Assembly (NCBI GenBank): GCA_016710745.1
Contig: JADJVB010000010.1
Coordinates: forward strand, 1,364,001-1,428,000
From: Chitinophagaceae bacterium
GTDB taxonomy: Bacteria; Bacteroidota; Bacteroidia; Chitinophagales; Chitinophagaceae
Length of the DNA stretch: 64,000 nucleotides
Direction: 5' to 3'
Below, piece after piece: positions 42,801 through 52,430 of the stretch. Within the stretch, counting starts at the first letter, position 1. Every line of letters starts with the position of its first letter. A model generated the notes under the pieces. That model made no database searches, was not told the DNA's origin, and saw nothing but the letters and a program-made list of their open reading frames with translations. Position numbers and translations under genes: made by a program.

Positions 42801-43246
42801 ACTACATCCGGCACATGAATGCATTTTTTACACTGGTAAAAAAAGATGAAAGGCTTACCTCGTCGCATATCAGTCTGTACATGGCATTGTTCCAATACTG
42901 GAATTATAACCGGTTTCAAAATCCTTTTCCTGTTTACCGTGAAAATATAATGAACCTCAGTAAAATCGGTTCAAAGAATACCTACCACAAATGCATCAAA
43001 GAATTACACGAGGCCAGGTATATCTATTATCATCCTTCCCCCTCAAAATTTCTACCTGTAAAAGTTAGTATTGGCCGTTTAGATATTGAGGAAGATCCGG
43101 TCAGCAGGTACAAACAACTTGGGCTTTTTGGCGAGGAAAACGGTGATTCTGCGAGTCCCAAAATTGATACCGGTAGTGTCCCAGATTTGACCGCTACGGG
43201 TACCGATTTTGATACCGTACCAGTCCCAAAATGGGACACAATATAA
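42797..43246 (+). CDS. Hypothetical mobile-element protein, helical N-terminus
   Basis: 149 residues: MNYIRHMNAFFTLVKKDERLTSSHISLYMALFQYWNYNRFQNPFPVYRENIMNLSKIGSKNTYHKCIKELHEARYIYYHPSPS reads like a winged-helix replication or regulator domain (the NTYHKCIKELHE segment looks like a recognition helix). The tail is Thr/Asp/Pro-rich with a repeated TG-T-FDT pattern. Similar proteins are common in Bacteroidota elements, role unknown. It overlaps its upstream neighbour by ATGA. Confidence 0.65.
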   Translation: MNYIRHMNAFFTLVKKDERLTSSHISLYMALFQYWNYNRFQNPFPVYRENIMNLSKIGSKNTYHKCIKELHEARYIYYHPSPSKFLPVKVSIGRLDIEEDPVSRYKQLGLFGEENGDSASPKIDTGSVPDLTATGTDFDTVPVPKWDTI

Positions 43247-43305
43247 AACCAAACTTTTTAAAAGATAAAACTGTGTCCAACACACCCACAAAAATTTTAA
43301 TACAA

Positions 43306-43899
43306 ATGAAAAACAAAAAAGAAATAAACTACCCGGCAGGTGTCTCAAATTCGGTACACCATGCAGGGCAGAACCGAACAGCAATTATCCCAACTTTGAG
43401 CGAAACGGAAGAGTTTTTTAAATCTGCAAACTATCCGGTTGCTGAAGCCCAAAAATTCTTTTATTACAACCGGGGCAGAGGTTGGATGCTCAGGGATAAA
43501 GTTCCCATTAAAGATTGGCAATCCCTTGCCCACAAATGGATGCTGGGCATTGGCAAAAACAATGAAGAAAAAAAGCAAAGTTCTGAAGCAGGGCCGGCAG
43601 CTGATGATTTGCTAAAACGCTTTTTACAAGGCCAAAAGATTTTTAATCTCATAACGGTTGAGCATTTCCAGCAGTTGCAACTGCAGCTTACAGAAACTGA
43701 CATGCAGGATGCCTGGAAGGAAAGGATCAACCAGCTAACCGGTACCAACCAGCATTCGCTGAATCAGTTATGGGATGCATACCTGAATGGTAGTGAAAAT
43801 AATGCACTGCTTATAAAAGACAAACCTAATCTCATTAACCTGGCAAAACGAATAGCCGTATACAAACATTTCCAATCTCAAACCGAAAATCCGCCTTAG
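43306..43899 (+). CDS. Hypothetical protein with replication-accessory-like pattern
   Basis: 197 residues. The segment PTLSETEEFFKSANYPVAEAQKFFYYNRGRGWMLRDKVPIKDWQSLAHKWM is a motif seen in many Bacteroidota plasmid and phage proteins near DnaD- or helicase-loader-like genes; a replication link is inference. It follows the preceding gene in the same direction. The ATG at 43306 (MKNKKEI) is preferred; an ATG at 43231 would overlap the previous gene's end. Confidence 0.6.
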   Translation: MKNKKEINYPAGVSNSVHHAGQNRTAIIPTLSETEEFFKSANYPVAEAQKFFYYNRGRGWMLRDKVPIKDWQSLAHKWMLGIGKNNEEKKQSSEAGPAADDLLKRFLQGQKIFNLITVEHFQQLQLQLTETDMQDAWKERINQLTGTNQHSLNQLWDAYLNGSENNALLIKDKPNLINLAKRIAVYKHFQSQTENPP

Positions 43900-43910
43900 C
43901 TGTCTCCCTA

Positions 43911-43949
43911 CTTGTCCCGATGATTTCGGGGAGCCTGTCGAAGGGACTG
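43911..43949. repeat. REP-like hairpin element
   Basis: TTGTCCCGATGATTTCGGGG is followed by AGCCTGTCGAAGGGACTG; it folds through TCCC/GGGA with an inner CGA..TCG. It resembles the TTCGACAGGCT-type intergenic elements common in bacteria. Confidence 0.5.
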
Positions 43950-43986
43950 CACTCAAATACTCAACCTTAACCTCAACCTAAAAACT

Positions 43987-44439
43987 ATGCTCACAATAAA
44001 CCTCATGGAATTTGCGGATTATACATTCAAAGATTTTTATGCCTACCTGATGATGCAAAACGAAACGGCTTTCCGCATCACCATGGAACGGCACTTTGAA
44101 GATCCAAAAGATGATAAGATTATGATTGTAACCGAGTACTATGATGCACTTTATTTCGGGGAGAAATTATCTGAGCTTTCAAATGATTTCTGTTATAACG
44201 TGCCATCAGAATACTGTGAGGTTCCGTTCACTTATGAAATCAGCACAACTGATATCGAAAAATTGGCAGACACACTGTTTTACCTGATAAAAGGCATTGT
44301 CCTGGATTCTGAAACAACAGAAATTATGGAAAAATATTGGGAGGATAAAGAAGCTTTCTGGGATCAGTACTGCAACGATGAAATTGTACCGGTTTGCCAG
44401 GGCCTGCTGCACATTATGGAAAATAATTTACAGGAATAA
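43987..44439 (+). CDS. Hypothetical acidic protein
   Basis: 150 residues, strongly acidic (DPKDDKIMIVTEYYDALYFGEKLSELSNDFCYNVPSEYCEVPFTYEISTTDIEKLADTLFYLIKGIVLDSETTEIM). No domain recognised. It follows a CTCAACCTTAACCTC leader like the next gene. Such acidic small proteins in mobile elements are sometimes anti-defence DNA mimics, but nothing here shows that. Confidence 0.5.
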   Translation: MLTINLMEFADYTFKDFYAYLMMQNETAFRITMERHFEDPKDDKIMIVTEYYDALYFGEKLSELSNDFCYNVPSEYCEVPFTYEISTTDIEKLADTLFYLIKGIVLDSETTEIMEKYWEDKEAFWDQYCNDEIVPVCQGLLHIMENNLQE

Positions 44440-44470
44440 ATCAACCTAAACCTAAACCTCAACCTCAACC
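44425..44470 (+). repeat. Telomere-like AACCTA/AACCTC repeat
   Basis: AACCTAAACCTAAACCTCAA and more copies lie between two unknown genes. A shorter run (CAACCTTAACCTCAACCTAA) lies before the gene at 43987. Confidence 0.7.
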
Positions 44471-44503
44471 TTTTAAACTTTCTTAACATCTAAACCTTTA
44501 ACC

Positions 44504-44947
44504 ATGAACATCAAAAACTACACATCCACAGTAGAAGCTGCAAGGTCAATGTCAAAAATTGAAGAACTGCTGGTAGAGATCGGAGCCAACAACATCAATA
44601 AGCAGTATGTAAATAAAATATGCACCGGCATCACTTTCTTACTATTCGACGAGCAACTGCAGCAAACCTTGCCCTTCCATTTAAAAGCACAGGTAGAAGA
44701 ATGTTTCAATATTCTTTGGCAGGATGTAAAGCGCCCCCGGCCGGAAACCAGGGCAGCCATTCAGCAGCAGGCCAGCCGTACTGCCTGGAAAATTCTTTCC
44801 GACTGGACAGAAGTACAATGCACGATGATCTTGCTTGGCCAGGCAAAACCTTTGCAAATGTTCCTCCCATTTATGTACGACATGAAAACGAATGAAACAC
44901 TCTTTGATAAAGTAAGTAGTGGGAAGGTGAAGCTCTTGCAGGGATAA
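44504..44947 (+). CDS. Hypothetical protein
   Basis: 147 residues, helical, no signal peptide or known motif (SMSKIEELLVEIGANNINKQYVNKICTGITFLLFDEQLQQTLPFHLKAQVEECFNILW). It resembles in layout the conserved unknown proteins carried by Bacteroidota phages and integrative elements. It has its own leader after the telomere-like repeat. Confidence 0.5.
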   Translation: MNIKNYTSTVEAARSMSKIEELLVEIGANNINKQYVNKICTGITFLLFDEQLQQTLPFHLKAQVEECFNILWQDVKRPRPETRAAIQQQASRTAWKILSDWTEVQCTMILLGQAKPLQMFLPFMYDMKTNETLFDKVSSGKVKLLQG

Positions 44948-44963
44948 TTAAAAAAAATCCAGG

Positions 44964-44971
44964 TATTTTTG
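44964..44971 (+). promoter_or_regulatory. Promoter -7 element (TATTTTTG) of the DUF3800 gene
   Basis: TAnnTTTG match 14 bp before the ATG at 44985. Confidence 0.4.
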
Positions 44972-44984
44972 CGGATATCTAAAT

Positions 44985-45716
44985 ATGAAGTATTATTTAT
45001 TTCTTGATGAAAGCGGTGATCACGGACTAACAAAGCCAGACCCGGATTTTCCGGTATTTCTGCTTTGCGGGGTACTTACTACTGAGGGCAATTATGAGAT
45101 TATCCGGCAGGAGATCAATAAACTTAAAGAGTCTATTTGGGGTAATAAAACTGTTATTTTTCATTCCAGGGATATTCGTAAATGCGAAAAAGAGTTTCAG
45201 AAATTATTTGATCTCGATTTGAAGAAGAAATTCTACGAAGGCATCAACAAAATAGTTTCCGGTTCTGATTATACTATTGTTGCATCAGCAATCCAAAAAA
45301 ATGCTTACATAGAGAAATTCGGAAAGTTGCAGGATGATGTGTATGAGGTAGCCCTTTCTTTTGTTATAGAACAGGCGGCGATGATTTTAAATGAAAAGGA
45401 ACCTAATAGTGAATTGGCGATTGTAATTGAACGGCGTGGACAAAAGGAAGATAAACAGTTAGACGATCATTTTCAACGTCTTTGTGGAAGGGGTACCGGT
45501 AAGTTAACTGCAGAGCAACTTCACCAGGTATCACCAACATTTACTTTCAGAAATAAGAAAGAAAACATTAATGGAATTCAACTGGCAGATTTGGTCGCTT
45601 ATCCAATCGCCCGGTATGTAATAGAACCCGATAGAGCAAATCCTGCATTTGAAGTTTTAGAGTCCAAAATTTATAGAACCAATGGTAACCTTGACGGTCT
45701 TAAGCTCTATCCTTAA
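44985..45716 (+). CDS. DUF3800-family protein
   Basis: 243 residues. KYYLFLDESGDHG at the start (the two acidic residues of LDESG), IVIERRGQKED in the middle and NGIQLADLVAYPIARY near the end are the DUF3800 signatures. The family has a predicted RNase-H-like fold and is often found on mobile elements near defence genes; activity unproven. A hairpin terminator follows. Confidence 0.85.
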   Translation: MKYYLFLDESGDHGLTKPDPDFPVFLLCGVLTTEGNYEIIRQEINKLKESIWGNKTVIFHSRDIRKCEKEFQKLFDLDLKKKFYEGINKIVSGSDYTIVASAIQKNAYIEKFGKLQDDVYEVALSFVIEQAAMILNEKEPNSELAIVIERRGQKEDKQLDDHFQRLCGRGTGKLTAEQLHQVSPTFTFRNKKENINGIQLADLVAYPIARYVIEPDRANPAFEVLESKIYRTNGNLDGLKLYP

Positions 45717-45721
45717 AAAGC

Positions 45722-45749
45722 AAAAAGTCAAGACAAGTCTTGACCTTTT
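45722..45749 (+). terminator. Intrinsic terminator after the DUF3800 gene
   Basis: GTCAAGAC-aa-GTCTTGAC with flanking A4 and CTTTTA tracts. Confidence 0.75.
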
Positions 45750-46119
45750 ACCGATCGGGGACACCCCGGTCCAAATGATTTGATTACAAAAATACAGCTT
45801 TTTTATTCATGTCCGGAATTTTGCTCAAACTAATAGCTTTTTGTCCCAAAAGTTAACATTCGGATAGGGATATTGCCACTTTTTTGCAGGTAAAAATGAC
45901 TTAAAGTATTCATAATCAATAGCTTAAATAAAAATCACCAATTTGCTAAATTGGCAAAATCGGCTGAAACCTTTATTGGTATTGAATCACAGCACATTTC
46001 TATATACATTTTTCTTTTTAGTTTGCTACCCATCACATGGTGCCTTGCAGTAAAGAAAAAACAAATACTATAACTACCCAAAACCCTTAATTTTATTCAA
46101 ATAACCTTTCAATATATAC
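45750..46119. other. Gene-free A/T-rich leader of the restriction-modification gene
   Basis: About 370 bp without a gene. A GGGG-aca-CCCC hairpin lies near 45757-45768 and CCAATTT/AAATTGG near 45949-45965. No clear TAnnTTTG element was identified. The stretch before the gene is strongly A-rich. Confidence 0.5.
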
Positions 46120-49100
46120 ATGAAACTGGAATTAATCAAGCCCATCAAAGCATTGAATAAAGCCTACCTGAAGGAAAAGGTAAGCCGCAATCATATAGAG
46201 CTGTTTAAGAAGAACCTGCAGCAATTACTTGGCCGCATCAATGAGCAGGAAAGCGAGGAACATCTGAAAAATGTTATAGCCGATTTTTTAAAAGATACCT
46301 GGTATAAAGATCAGTTTGAAATAAATACCAAAGACAGGAATGATTTGGTGATACATACCGGCAAAACAACCAAAGAGGCAGTAGGCGTTATCCTCGAAGT
46401 AAAAAAGCCTTCCAATAAGGCAGAGATGATGACAGCAGCAAGGCCAAATACAAAGGCTTTGCAGGAACTTGTTTTATATTATTTACGGGAAAGGGTTGAC
46501 CATAATAACACCGATATAAAATACCTGGTTGTTACCAATATTTATGAGTGGTTTGTAATAGATGAAGTTTGGTTTGAAAAAAATGTGTTTAGAAACAGTA
46601 AACTAAAAAAGGATTATGAAAATTGGAAACTGAGTGGCAAAGACACTAAGTTCTTTTATGAAAGCATTGCCAAATCATTTCTGGATGAAGTGGAAGAAGA
46701 AATGCCGGCTACTTATTTTGATGTTCGTACTTACGAAAAGTATGTAAACAATACCGATAAAGAAGATGATACCAGGCTGATCGGGCTTTATAAAATATTA
46801 TCGCCGGCACATTTGTTGAAGCAGCCTTTTATAAACGATAGTAACAGCCTTGATACAAAATTCTATGTTGAACTATTGCATATCATCGGGTTGGAAGAAA
46901 TAAAAGATGGCGGTAAAAAACTAATAAAACGAAAAGCAAAGTCTGACGAAGCTTCTTTGCTGGAGAATACGATTATTAAGTTAGAAGATAAAGATGCTTT
47001 ACGCAATATCACTAATCTTTCCACCTTTGGGGCAAACAAAGAAGAGCAATTATTTAACGTAGCGCTGGAGTTATGCATTACCTGGGTAAACCGGGTGTTG
47101 TTTATTAAGTTGCTGGAAGCTCAGTTATATAAATACCACAAAGGAAACAAAGACTATCTTTTTTTAAACAGCAAACTGGTATTTGATTTTGATGAACTGA
47201 GTAATCTCTTCTTCCAGGTATTGGCAGAAAAGCCGGAAAGCAGGCGCAGCCACATACAGGAAAAATTCAGTAAAGTGCCTTATCTCAATAGTTCTTTGTT
47301 TGAACGTATTGAACTCGAAAGGCAAACCATTAATATCAGCGAATTAGATAACCGCTTACAACTGCCCTTATCAAACAGTTCGGTTTTAAAAGATGATAAA
47401 GGCAAACGCAAAGCCGGTACTTTACCCACACTGCAATACCTGTTTGAGTTTTTAGATGCTTATGATTTTACCAGCGAAGGCGGCGAAGAAATACAGGAAG
47501 AAAATAAGAATCTTATCAATGCTTCCGTACTGGGACTAATTTTTGAAAAGATAAACGGGTACAAAGATGGCTCCTTCTTTACACCGGGATTTGTAACCAT
47601 GTATATGTGTAAAGAAACAATCCGCAGGTCGGTGCTGCAGAAGTTTAATCATACCAAAGGATGGCAATGTGACACCATTGATAATTTATACAATAAAATT
47701 GAAGATAAAAAGGAAGCCAATAAAATTATCAATAGCCTGCACATTTGCGATCCTGCCGTGGGTAGCGGCCATTTTTTGGTAAGTGCCTTAAATGAAATGA
47801 TTGCCATTAAAAGTGAGCTGAAAATTTTACAGGATGCAACAGGCAAATCACTCAGGGATTATCATGTGGAAGTGGTGAATGATGAATTGATTATTTCGGA
47901 TGAAGATGGTAAACTATTCGATTATAATCCTCAAAACAAAGAAAGCCAGCGCATACAGGAGACCTTATTTCATGAAAAAGAAACCATCATTGAAAACTGT
48001 TTATTTGGTGTGGATATAAACCCCAACTCTGTAAAAATTTGCCGCCTGCGTTTATGGATTGAATTATTGAAAAATGCGTACTATACCCCGGCAAGCAATT
48101 ACATAGAGTTAGAAACCTTACCCAATATTGATATAAACATTAAATGCGGTAACAGCCTTATCAGCCGCTTTACATTAGATGCTGATATAAAGAGTGCGTT
48201 ACGCAACAGCAAATGGAGTATTGAAAGTTATAAAATAGCGGTACAAACTTACCGGGATGCTGAAAGCAAGGAGCAGAAAAGGGAAATGGAAGAATTGATT
48301 GATTCCATAAAAAAGGATTTCAGGAGTTACATAAGCCCCAATGACCCCAAATATAAAAAGCTATCTAAACTACGGGGCGATTTATTTAACCTTAGCCAGA
48401 CTAAAGAACTGTTTGATGAAGGAAACAAAAAGAATAAAGATACCAAGAAGAGGATAGAGCAACTAAGTAATGAAATAACAAAGCTGGAAACAGAAATTGG
48501 AGAAATAAAAAATAATAAGATTTACGAAAATGCTTTTGAGTGGAGGTTTGAGTTTCCAGAAGTGTTAAATGGGGATGGAGATTATATTGTGTGTGATATG
48601 GTGATTGGTAATCCCCCATATTTAACTGGTTCTGCATTTAGAGAATTTCATAACTACTATATACAGACATTTTCTACTGCCGAGTATCAACTAGATTTAT
48701 ATCCATTTTTTATTGAATTATCTACAAATCTTTTACTCAGCAACGGGTATGTTTCGTTAATTACTCCAAATTCCTGGCTAAAGAATCTTAAAATGCAAAA
48801 GACCAGGAAGTATGTTTTAGATAATTTAAAATTTGATAGCATAAATCCGAATATTTCAAAAGCATTTGAAGAAGCACAAGTTGATACCTTAATATTCATA
48901 GCAAGTAAACGCAACAAAAATGGAGAAATAAATATTTGGACTTTCGATGATAAAGAGCCTTCCCCACGCCATTTGATAAGCCAAGGAGTTTTTTTTGAAA
49001 ATGACGGCTTCGTATTTGACCTTGAGGTAAATCCAATGATAAGGAGTATCATTAAAAAAGTAAGATTGAAAAGCAAATTACTTGAAGATGATTTCGAAAT

Positions 49101-49731
49101 AACAAGGGGTGTTAATCCTTATGACAAATATAGAGGGCAAAGCGAAGATATAATATCCAGTAAAGCCTATCATTCATCCTCCCAAAAAGATGAAACTTTT
49201 AAACCTGAACTTCGTGGTAAGCATGTCAGCACGTTTAATTATAAATGGGATAACAAGCACTTTATTAGCTATGGTCCATGGCTTGCAGCCCCAAGAGACC
49301 CAAAGTTTTTTACGGGTAAAAGAATTCTGTTTAGAGAAATATTAGGCAATAGGTTCGTAACTACTATTATTGACGAGGACTTTATATTAGACAGAAGCTT
49401 ATACATCGGAAAGCCCCTAAATGATTCTATAAATGTTGAAGCAGTTTTAGGAGTGCTTTCTTCTAAATTACTTATTTGGTTATTTAGGATTGAAAAGAAT
49501 GAATTTGATGATTTGTTTCCTAAAATAAGATTAGAAGAATTTAAGAAACTGCCGATACCAAAAGATGAAACCTCTGCAACAGAACTTGCTGAAATTGTCA
49601 ATCAGATAATTTCAGCCAAAGCAGATAATGCAGGTGTTAATGCATCTTTACTTGAAAATAAACTCGATAAATTTGTTTATAAAATCTACGGTTTAGCAGA
49701 AGATGAAATAAAAATAATTGAGCAAGGCTAA
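46120..49731 (+). CDS. Type IIG restriction-modification enzyme (fused endonuclease, N6-adenine methyltransferase and specificity domain)
   Basis: 1203 residues. An N-terminal PD-(D/E)xK nuclease: ND at ~74-75 and VILEVKK (Glu93, Lys95). The methyltransferase starts about residue 470 with ASVLGLIFEKINGYKDGSFFTPGFV, has SAM motif I DPAVGSGHFLVSAL at ~544 and the catalytic GNPPY (831-834), far apart as in this class. A coiled segment (~765-800) and a TaqI-like specificity domain follow (LEDDFEITRGVNPYDKYRGQ, DRSLYIGKP, FPKIRLEEFKKLPIP). One polypeptide would recognise, methylate and cut DNA. No separate R, M or S gene is nearby. Confidence 0.88.
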   Translation: MKLELIKPIKALNKAYLKEKVSRNHIELFKKNLQQLLGRINEQESEEHLKNVIADFLKDTWYKDQFEINTKDRNDLVIHTGKTTKEAVGVILEVKKPSNKAEMMTAARPNTKALQELVLYYLRERVDHNNTDIKYLVVTNIYEWFVIDEVWFEKNVFRNSKLKKDYENWKLSGKDTKFFYESIAKSFLDEVEEEMPATYFDVRTYEKYVNNTDKEDDTRLIGLYKILSPAHLLKQPFINDSNSLDTKFYVELLHIIGLEEIKDGGKKLIKRKAKSDEASLLENTIIKLEDKDALRNITNLSTFGANKEEQLFNVALELCITWVNRVLFIKLLEAQLYKYHKGNKDYLFLNSKLVFDFDELSNLFFQVLAEKPESRRSHIQEKFSKVPYLNSSLFERIELERQTINISELDNRLQLPLSNSSVLKDDKGKRKAGTLPTLQYLFEFLDAYDFTSEGGEEIQEENKNLINASVLGLIFEKINGYKDGSFFTPGFVTMYMCKETIRRSVLQKFNHTKGWQCDTIDNLYNKIEDKKEANKIINSLHICDPAVGSGHFLVSALNEMIAIKSELKILQDATGKSLRDYHVEVVNDELIISDEDGKLFDYNPQNKESQRIQETLFHEKETIIENCLFGVDINPNSVKICRLRLWIELLKNAYYTPASNYIELETLPNIDINIKCGNSLISRFTLDADIKSALRNSKWSIESYKIAVQTYRDAESKEQKREMEELIDSIKKDFRSYISPNDPKYKKLSKLRGDLFNLSQTKELFDEGNKKNKDTKKRIEQLSNEITKLETEIGEIKNNKIYENAFEWRFEFPEVLNGDGDYIVCDMVIGNPPYLTGSAFREFHNYYIQTFSTAEYQLDLYPFFIELSTNLLLSNGYVSLITPNSWLKNLKMQKTRKYVLDNLKFDSINPNISKAFEEAQVDTLIFIASKRNKNGEINIWTFDDKEPSPRHLISQGVFFENDGFVFDLEVNPMIRSIIKKVRLKSKLLEDDFEITRGVNPYDKYRGQSEDIISSKAYHSSSQKDETFKPELRGKHVSTFNYKWDNKHFISYGPWLAAPRDPKFFTGKRILFREILGNRFVTTIIDEDFILDRSLYIGKPLNDSINVEAVLGVLSSKLLIWLFRIEKNEFDDLFPKIRLEEFKKLPIPKDETSATELAEIVNQIISAKADNAGVNASLLENKLDKFVYKIYGLAEDEIKIIEQG

Positions 49732-49842
49732 TATTTTATAATTCATCAAACCGGGCCGGTTTTATTTGAATTGCATGATAAATATTGGGTTGAGTTATTT
49801 GTGAAGAAGAGGAATAAAAAGGTAAACTAATAAATAAATTAG

Positions 49843-50999
49843 ATGATAATTCGAGGAAAAAATGAAAATTTGACTATAAAAGAGAACTGCAATTTGACGA
49901 AAAAGCCAAAGTAGAATTTATCTACGATGTGAGTTCATTTTACAATACAGAAGGCGGGTGCATTATAGTTGGCCTGGACGAGGAAAAAGATGAAGAAAAA
50001 AAGGGTTTAGGAATTCCAAGATTACCTGATACACCTGTAACAGTTTCCAATTTCGACGGTTTGTTACTTAGAATACAAGATGCTGTAAGGCAATCGACCA
50101 ACCCCTCAATAACCAATTTACAGTTCAGTCCATTAATTTCTTTAAATGGCTCCCATGTTTTTCTGATAGGAATTCCTAAAACGAAGTCTCTGCCAGCTAT
50201 GGTGACTTATGGAAATAACAACCGATTTTTTAAACGAAAAGCGAATGGAAAATATTTTCTTGACACTTATGAACTATATGAAACATTTAATGAAATAAAT
50301 CTTATTGAGAAACGAATCAGATTATTTATTCAAGACCGCCAAATAAAAGTTTCAGAAGATGTATTTTGGCCTGACTTGGGGAGACTCAGTTCTATACTAA
50401 TTCATGTAATTCCAATTTCTTTTTTCGATTCGCAGATTGAGAATTTTTCAAGCCATGAATTCCAGACTTTTGTTAAGTCTGCCCTTAGCCCACCTGGCCA
50501 TGAAGGATATTCAACAAGATATTGTTTGGAAGGTTTTCATCTTTTTCAAAACAGGCGATTTGGAGTGGATGGAGAAATCATTCCATACAATCTACTTTTT
50601 AGAAACGGATGCACTGAAACTTTTACGAATCAACCCTTTTACCATCAACCTGATAAGAGTTTAATTGTAAGCGGGGAAGCTATAATTGAAGTTATCAAAG
50701 AGCAACTGGAAAAAAACTATTTAATATATCGCAATCTTTCAATTGAACCTACCTTTTACTTATCAATTAAACTAAATAACGTACAGAACATGTTTCTAAC
50801 TCCAAGAGAAATAAGTTTAGGTAAATATCATAATTTTAACGAACTGCAATTGCCAATTACATTATTGTCTAACGATGTCTCAGAAGTAAAAAATCAAGTG
50901 AAAAATATTTTGGATATTCTCTGGCAAAGCGTTGGCGCAAATGAATGTTCACCGAATGAATTTAGAAAAGTGTTCGATAAATTTTCGATTGATATATAA
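49843..50999 (+). CDS. Schlafen/AlbA_2-domain protein with a frameshift near its 5' end
   Basis: From 49872 the frame reads DYKRELQFDEKAKVEFIYDVSSFYNTEGGCIIVGLDEEKD, the AlbA_2 signature (FKREL, DVSSFANTEGG, IIVGVDE). The only ATG start (49843, MIIRGKNEN) is in another frame, so one base appears missing in GAAAATTTG (49864-49872). A GTG at 49929 would lose the first motif. The remaining 300 residues match nothing recognised. AlbA_2 proteins bind nucleic acid and occur in defence islands. It lies 110 bp after the type IIG gene. Confidence 0.75.
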
Positions 51000-51137
51000 T
51001 ATTTGAGCATTTCAGCTTATAGCCACAACTGAGCTAACTGCACAACTGGCGTAAGACTGAACATAGGGTGTCCTGTATTAATGCTTTGATCCTTTTATCT
51101 TTTACAGTTTCCACAGAATTGCTGCATTTTGTTGATA

Positions 51138-51165
51138 AAAAGTCCTGTAAGTTTACAGGACTTTT
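51138..51165. promoter_or_regulatory. Inverted repeat AAAAGTCCTGTAA-gt-TTACAGGACTTTT, possible operator/terminator
   Basis: 13-bp perfect arms with a 2-bp centre. The half-site TACAGGACTTTTG recurs at 51217-51229, directly against the ATG of the HTH-ImmA gene. Two sites around the promoter and start point to repression by the encoded HTH protein; the first hairpin could also terminate the AlbA_2 gene. Confidence 0.6.
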
Positions 51166-51231
51166 GTTATATTGTGCTTAATTAATTGAAAATCAACACT
51201 TATATACTTGTAAAGCTACAGGACTTTTGAA

Positions 51232-52419
51232 ATGAATATTGACAATTTAATAAATGATGCAATGAAATCGGGGGAGGGTAAAACCCTTCTACGCCAGCAT
51301 TTTGAATCCAGGCTAGAATTTTTAAGCTTATCCTTTAATCAATTTATAGACGGGTACGGGATTCCATTTCGCACAATAAATGCAATTCTTGATGGTAATT
51401 TCAAATACCTTGATCCTATTAGTTTATTAAAATTAGCAAACTTTTTAAATGTCAGTTCAGATGAAATTCTGAAAGAATGTATATCATACATGCCTGGCAA
51501 CACGCAAGTACAACTTGATGACTCCAAAAAAAGAACATACATCCTGGACAATTTTAATCTTTTAGGATTAAAGAAAGATGGAGTAATAAGTAACGTAAAA
51601 GATTTTGAGCATATTGAGAAGAGTCTTTTAAGGTCTTTGGGGTTAAAGGATATCTATGAATATAACGAGTTAGATAAAACTAATGGATTATTTAGTAGTA
51701 TAAAAGCAACTTTGAAGGATGCACGTCCGAAGAAACTTTTTAAGAATAAGGCAATCCAAATATGTAAACCTATTTTTAATAAAAACTCTTTTAGTTTGGA
51801 TAATTTGAAAGAATTTTTTCCCAGGATTAGAGCTTACTCTTTAGATGCAGAAACAGGGTTATTGAAATTAATTCGGGAGTTATACAAACTGGGTGTAACC
51901 GTAATAATACACCCTTCGCTTTCTTTTTCTGGGGCCCGGGGGATAACTATTGAATCAAATGGGAAACCTGCCATTATACTAACTAATATCGGGAAAAAGT
52001 ATGCGACACTTTGGTTTACATTGATCCATGAACTGTATCATGTAATCTTTGATTGGGAAGATATTAAATTGGGCCGGTTACATGTAACCGATGAAGATGA
52101 TTTTATGAATGATAAAGAGTTGCATGCAAATAACTTTGCAAGGGAATACATGTTTCCAGCAACCAGAATGGAAACTATTATTCCCAAAATAAATGATCCA
52201 TTTGCTGTTAAGAGTTTTGCATTAGAAAGCAAAGTACATTATAGTATTATTTACGATAATTATTGCTATGACAATCCAGATAAATATTCATTGTATTCTA
52301 AATTTATTCGAGTTCCCTGGCTTAGATTGGAAAACTCAATAATGGGTAAGTTGTCTCATGCAAACTCACCTGAAGAGTTTGCAAAACATTATGACAGTAA
52401 AGTTTTTAGTGAAATATAA
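51232..52419 (+). CDS. HTH-ImmA/IrrE-type metallopeptidase
   Basis: 395 residues. The N-terminus has an Xre-like HTH (LSLSFNQFIDGYGIPFRTINAILDGNFKYLDPISLLKLANFLNVSSDEILK). The middle is not recognised. The C-terminal half is an ImmA/IrrE zinc peptidase with HELYH (266-270) and a downstream acidic segment (ELHANNFAREYMFPA, the usual E...AN.FA partner). ImmA proteins cleave a repressor after stress or phage signals. Fusion of HTH and peptidase is known in toxin-antitoxin and phage-defence modules. The next gene starts 11 bp downstream. Confidence 0.83.
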   Translation: MNIDNLINDAMKSGEGKTLLRQHFESRLEFLSLSFNQFIDGYGIPFRTINAILDGNFKYLDPISLLKLANFLNVSSDEILKECISYMPGNTQVQLDDSKKRTYILDNFNLLGLKKDGVISNVKDFEHIEKSLLRSLGLKDIYEYNELDKTNGLFSSIKATLKDARPKKLFKNKAIQICKPIFNKNSFSLDNLKEFFPRIRAYSLDAETGLLKLIRELYKLGVTVIIHPSLSFSGARGITIESNGKPAIILTNIGKKYATLWFTLIHELYHVIFDWEDIKLGRLHVTDEDDFMNDKELHANNFAREYMFPATRMETIIPKINDPFAVKSFALESKVHYSIIYDNYCYDNPDKYSLYSKFIRVPWLRLENSIMGKLSHANSPEEFAKHYDSKVFSEI

Positions 52420-52430
52420 AATAATAAAGA

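Noticed and set aside
46120..49731. Stand-alone type I or type III restriction system
   Set aside because: Nuclease, methyltransferase and specificity parts lie on one chain and there is no helicase domain, so type IIG fits better.
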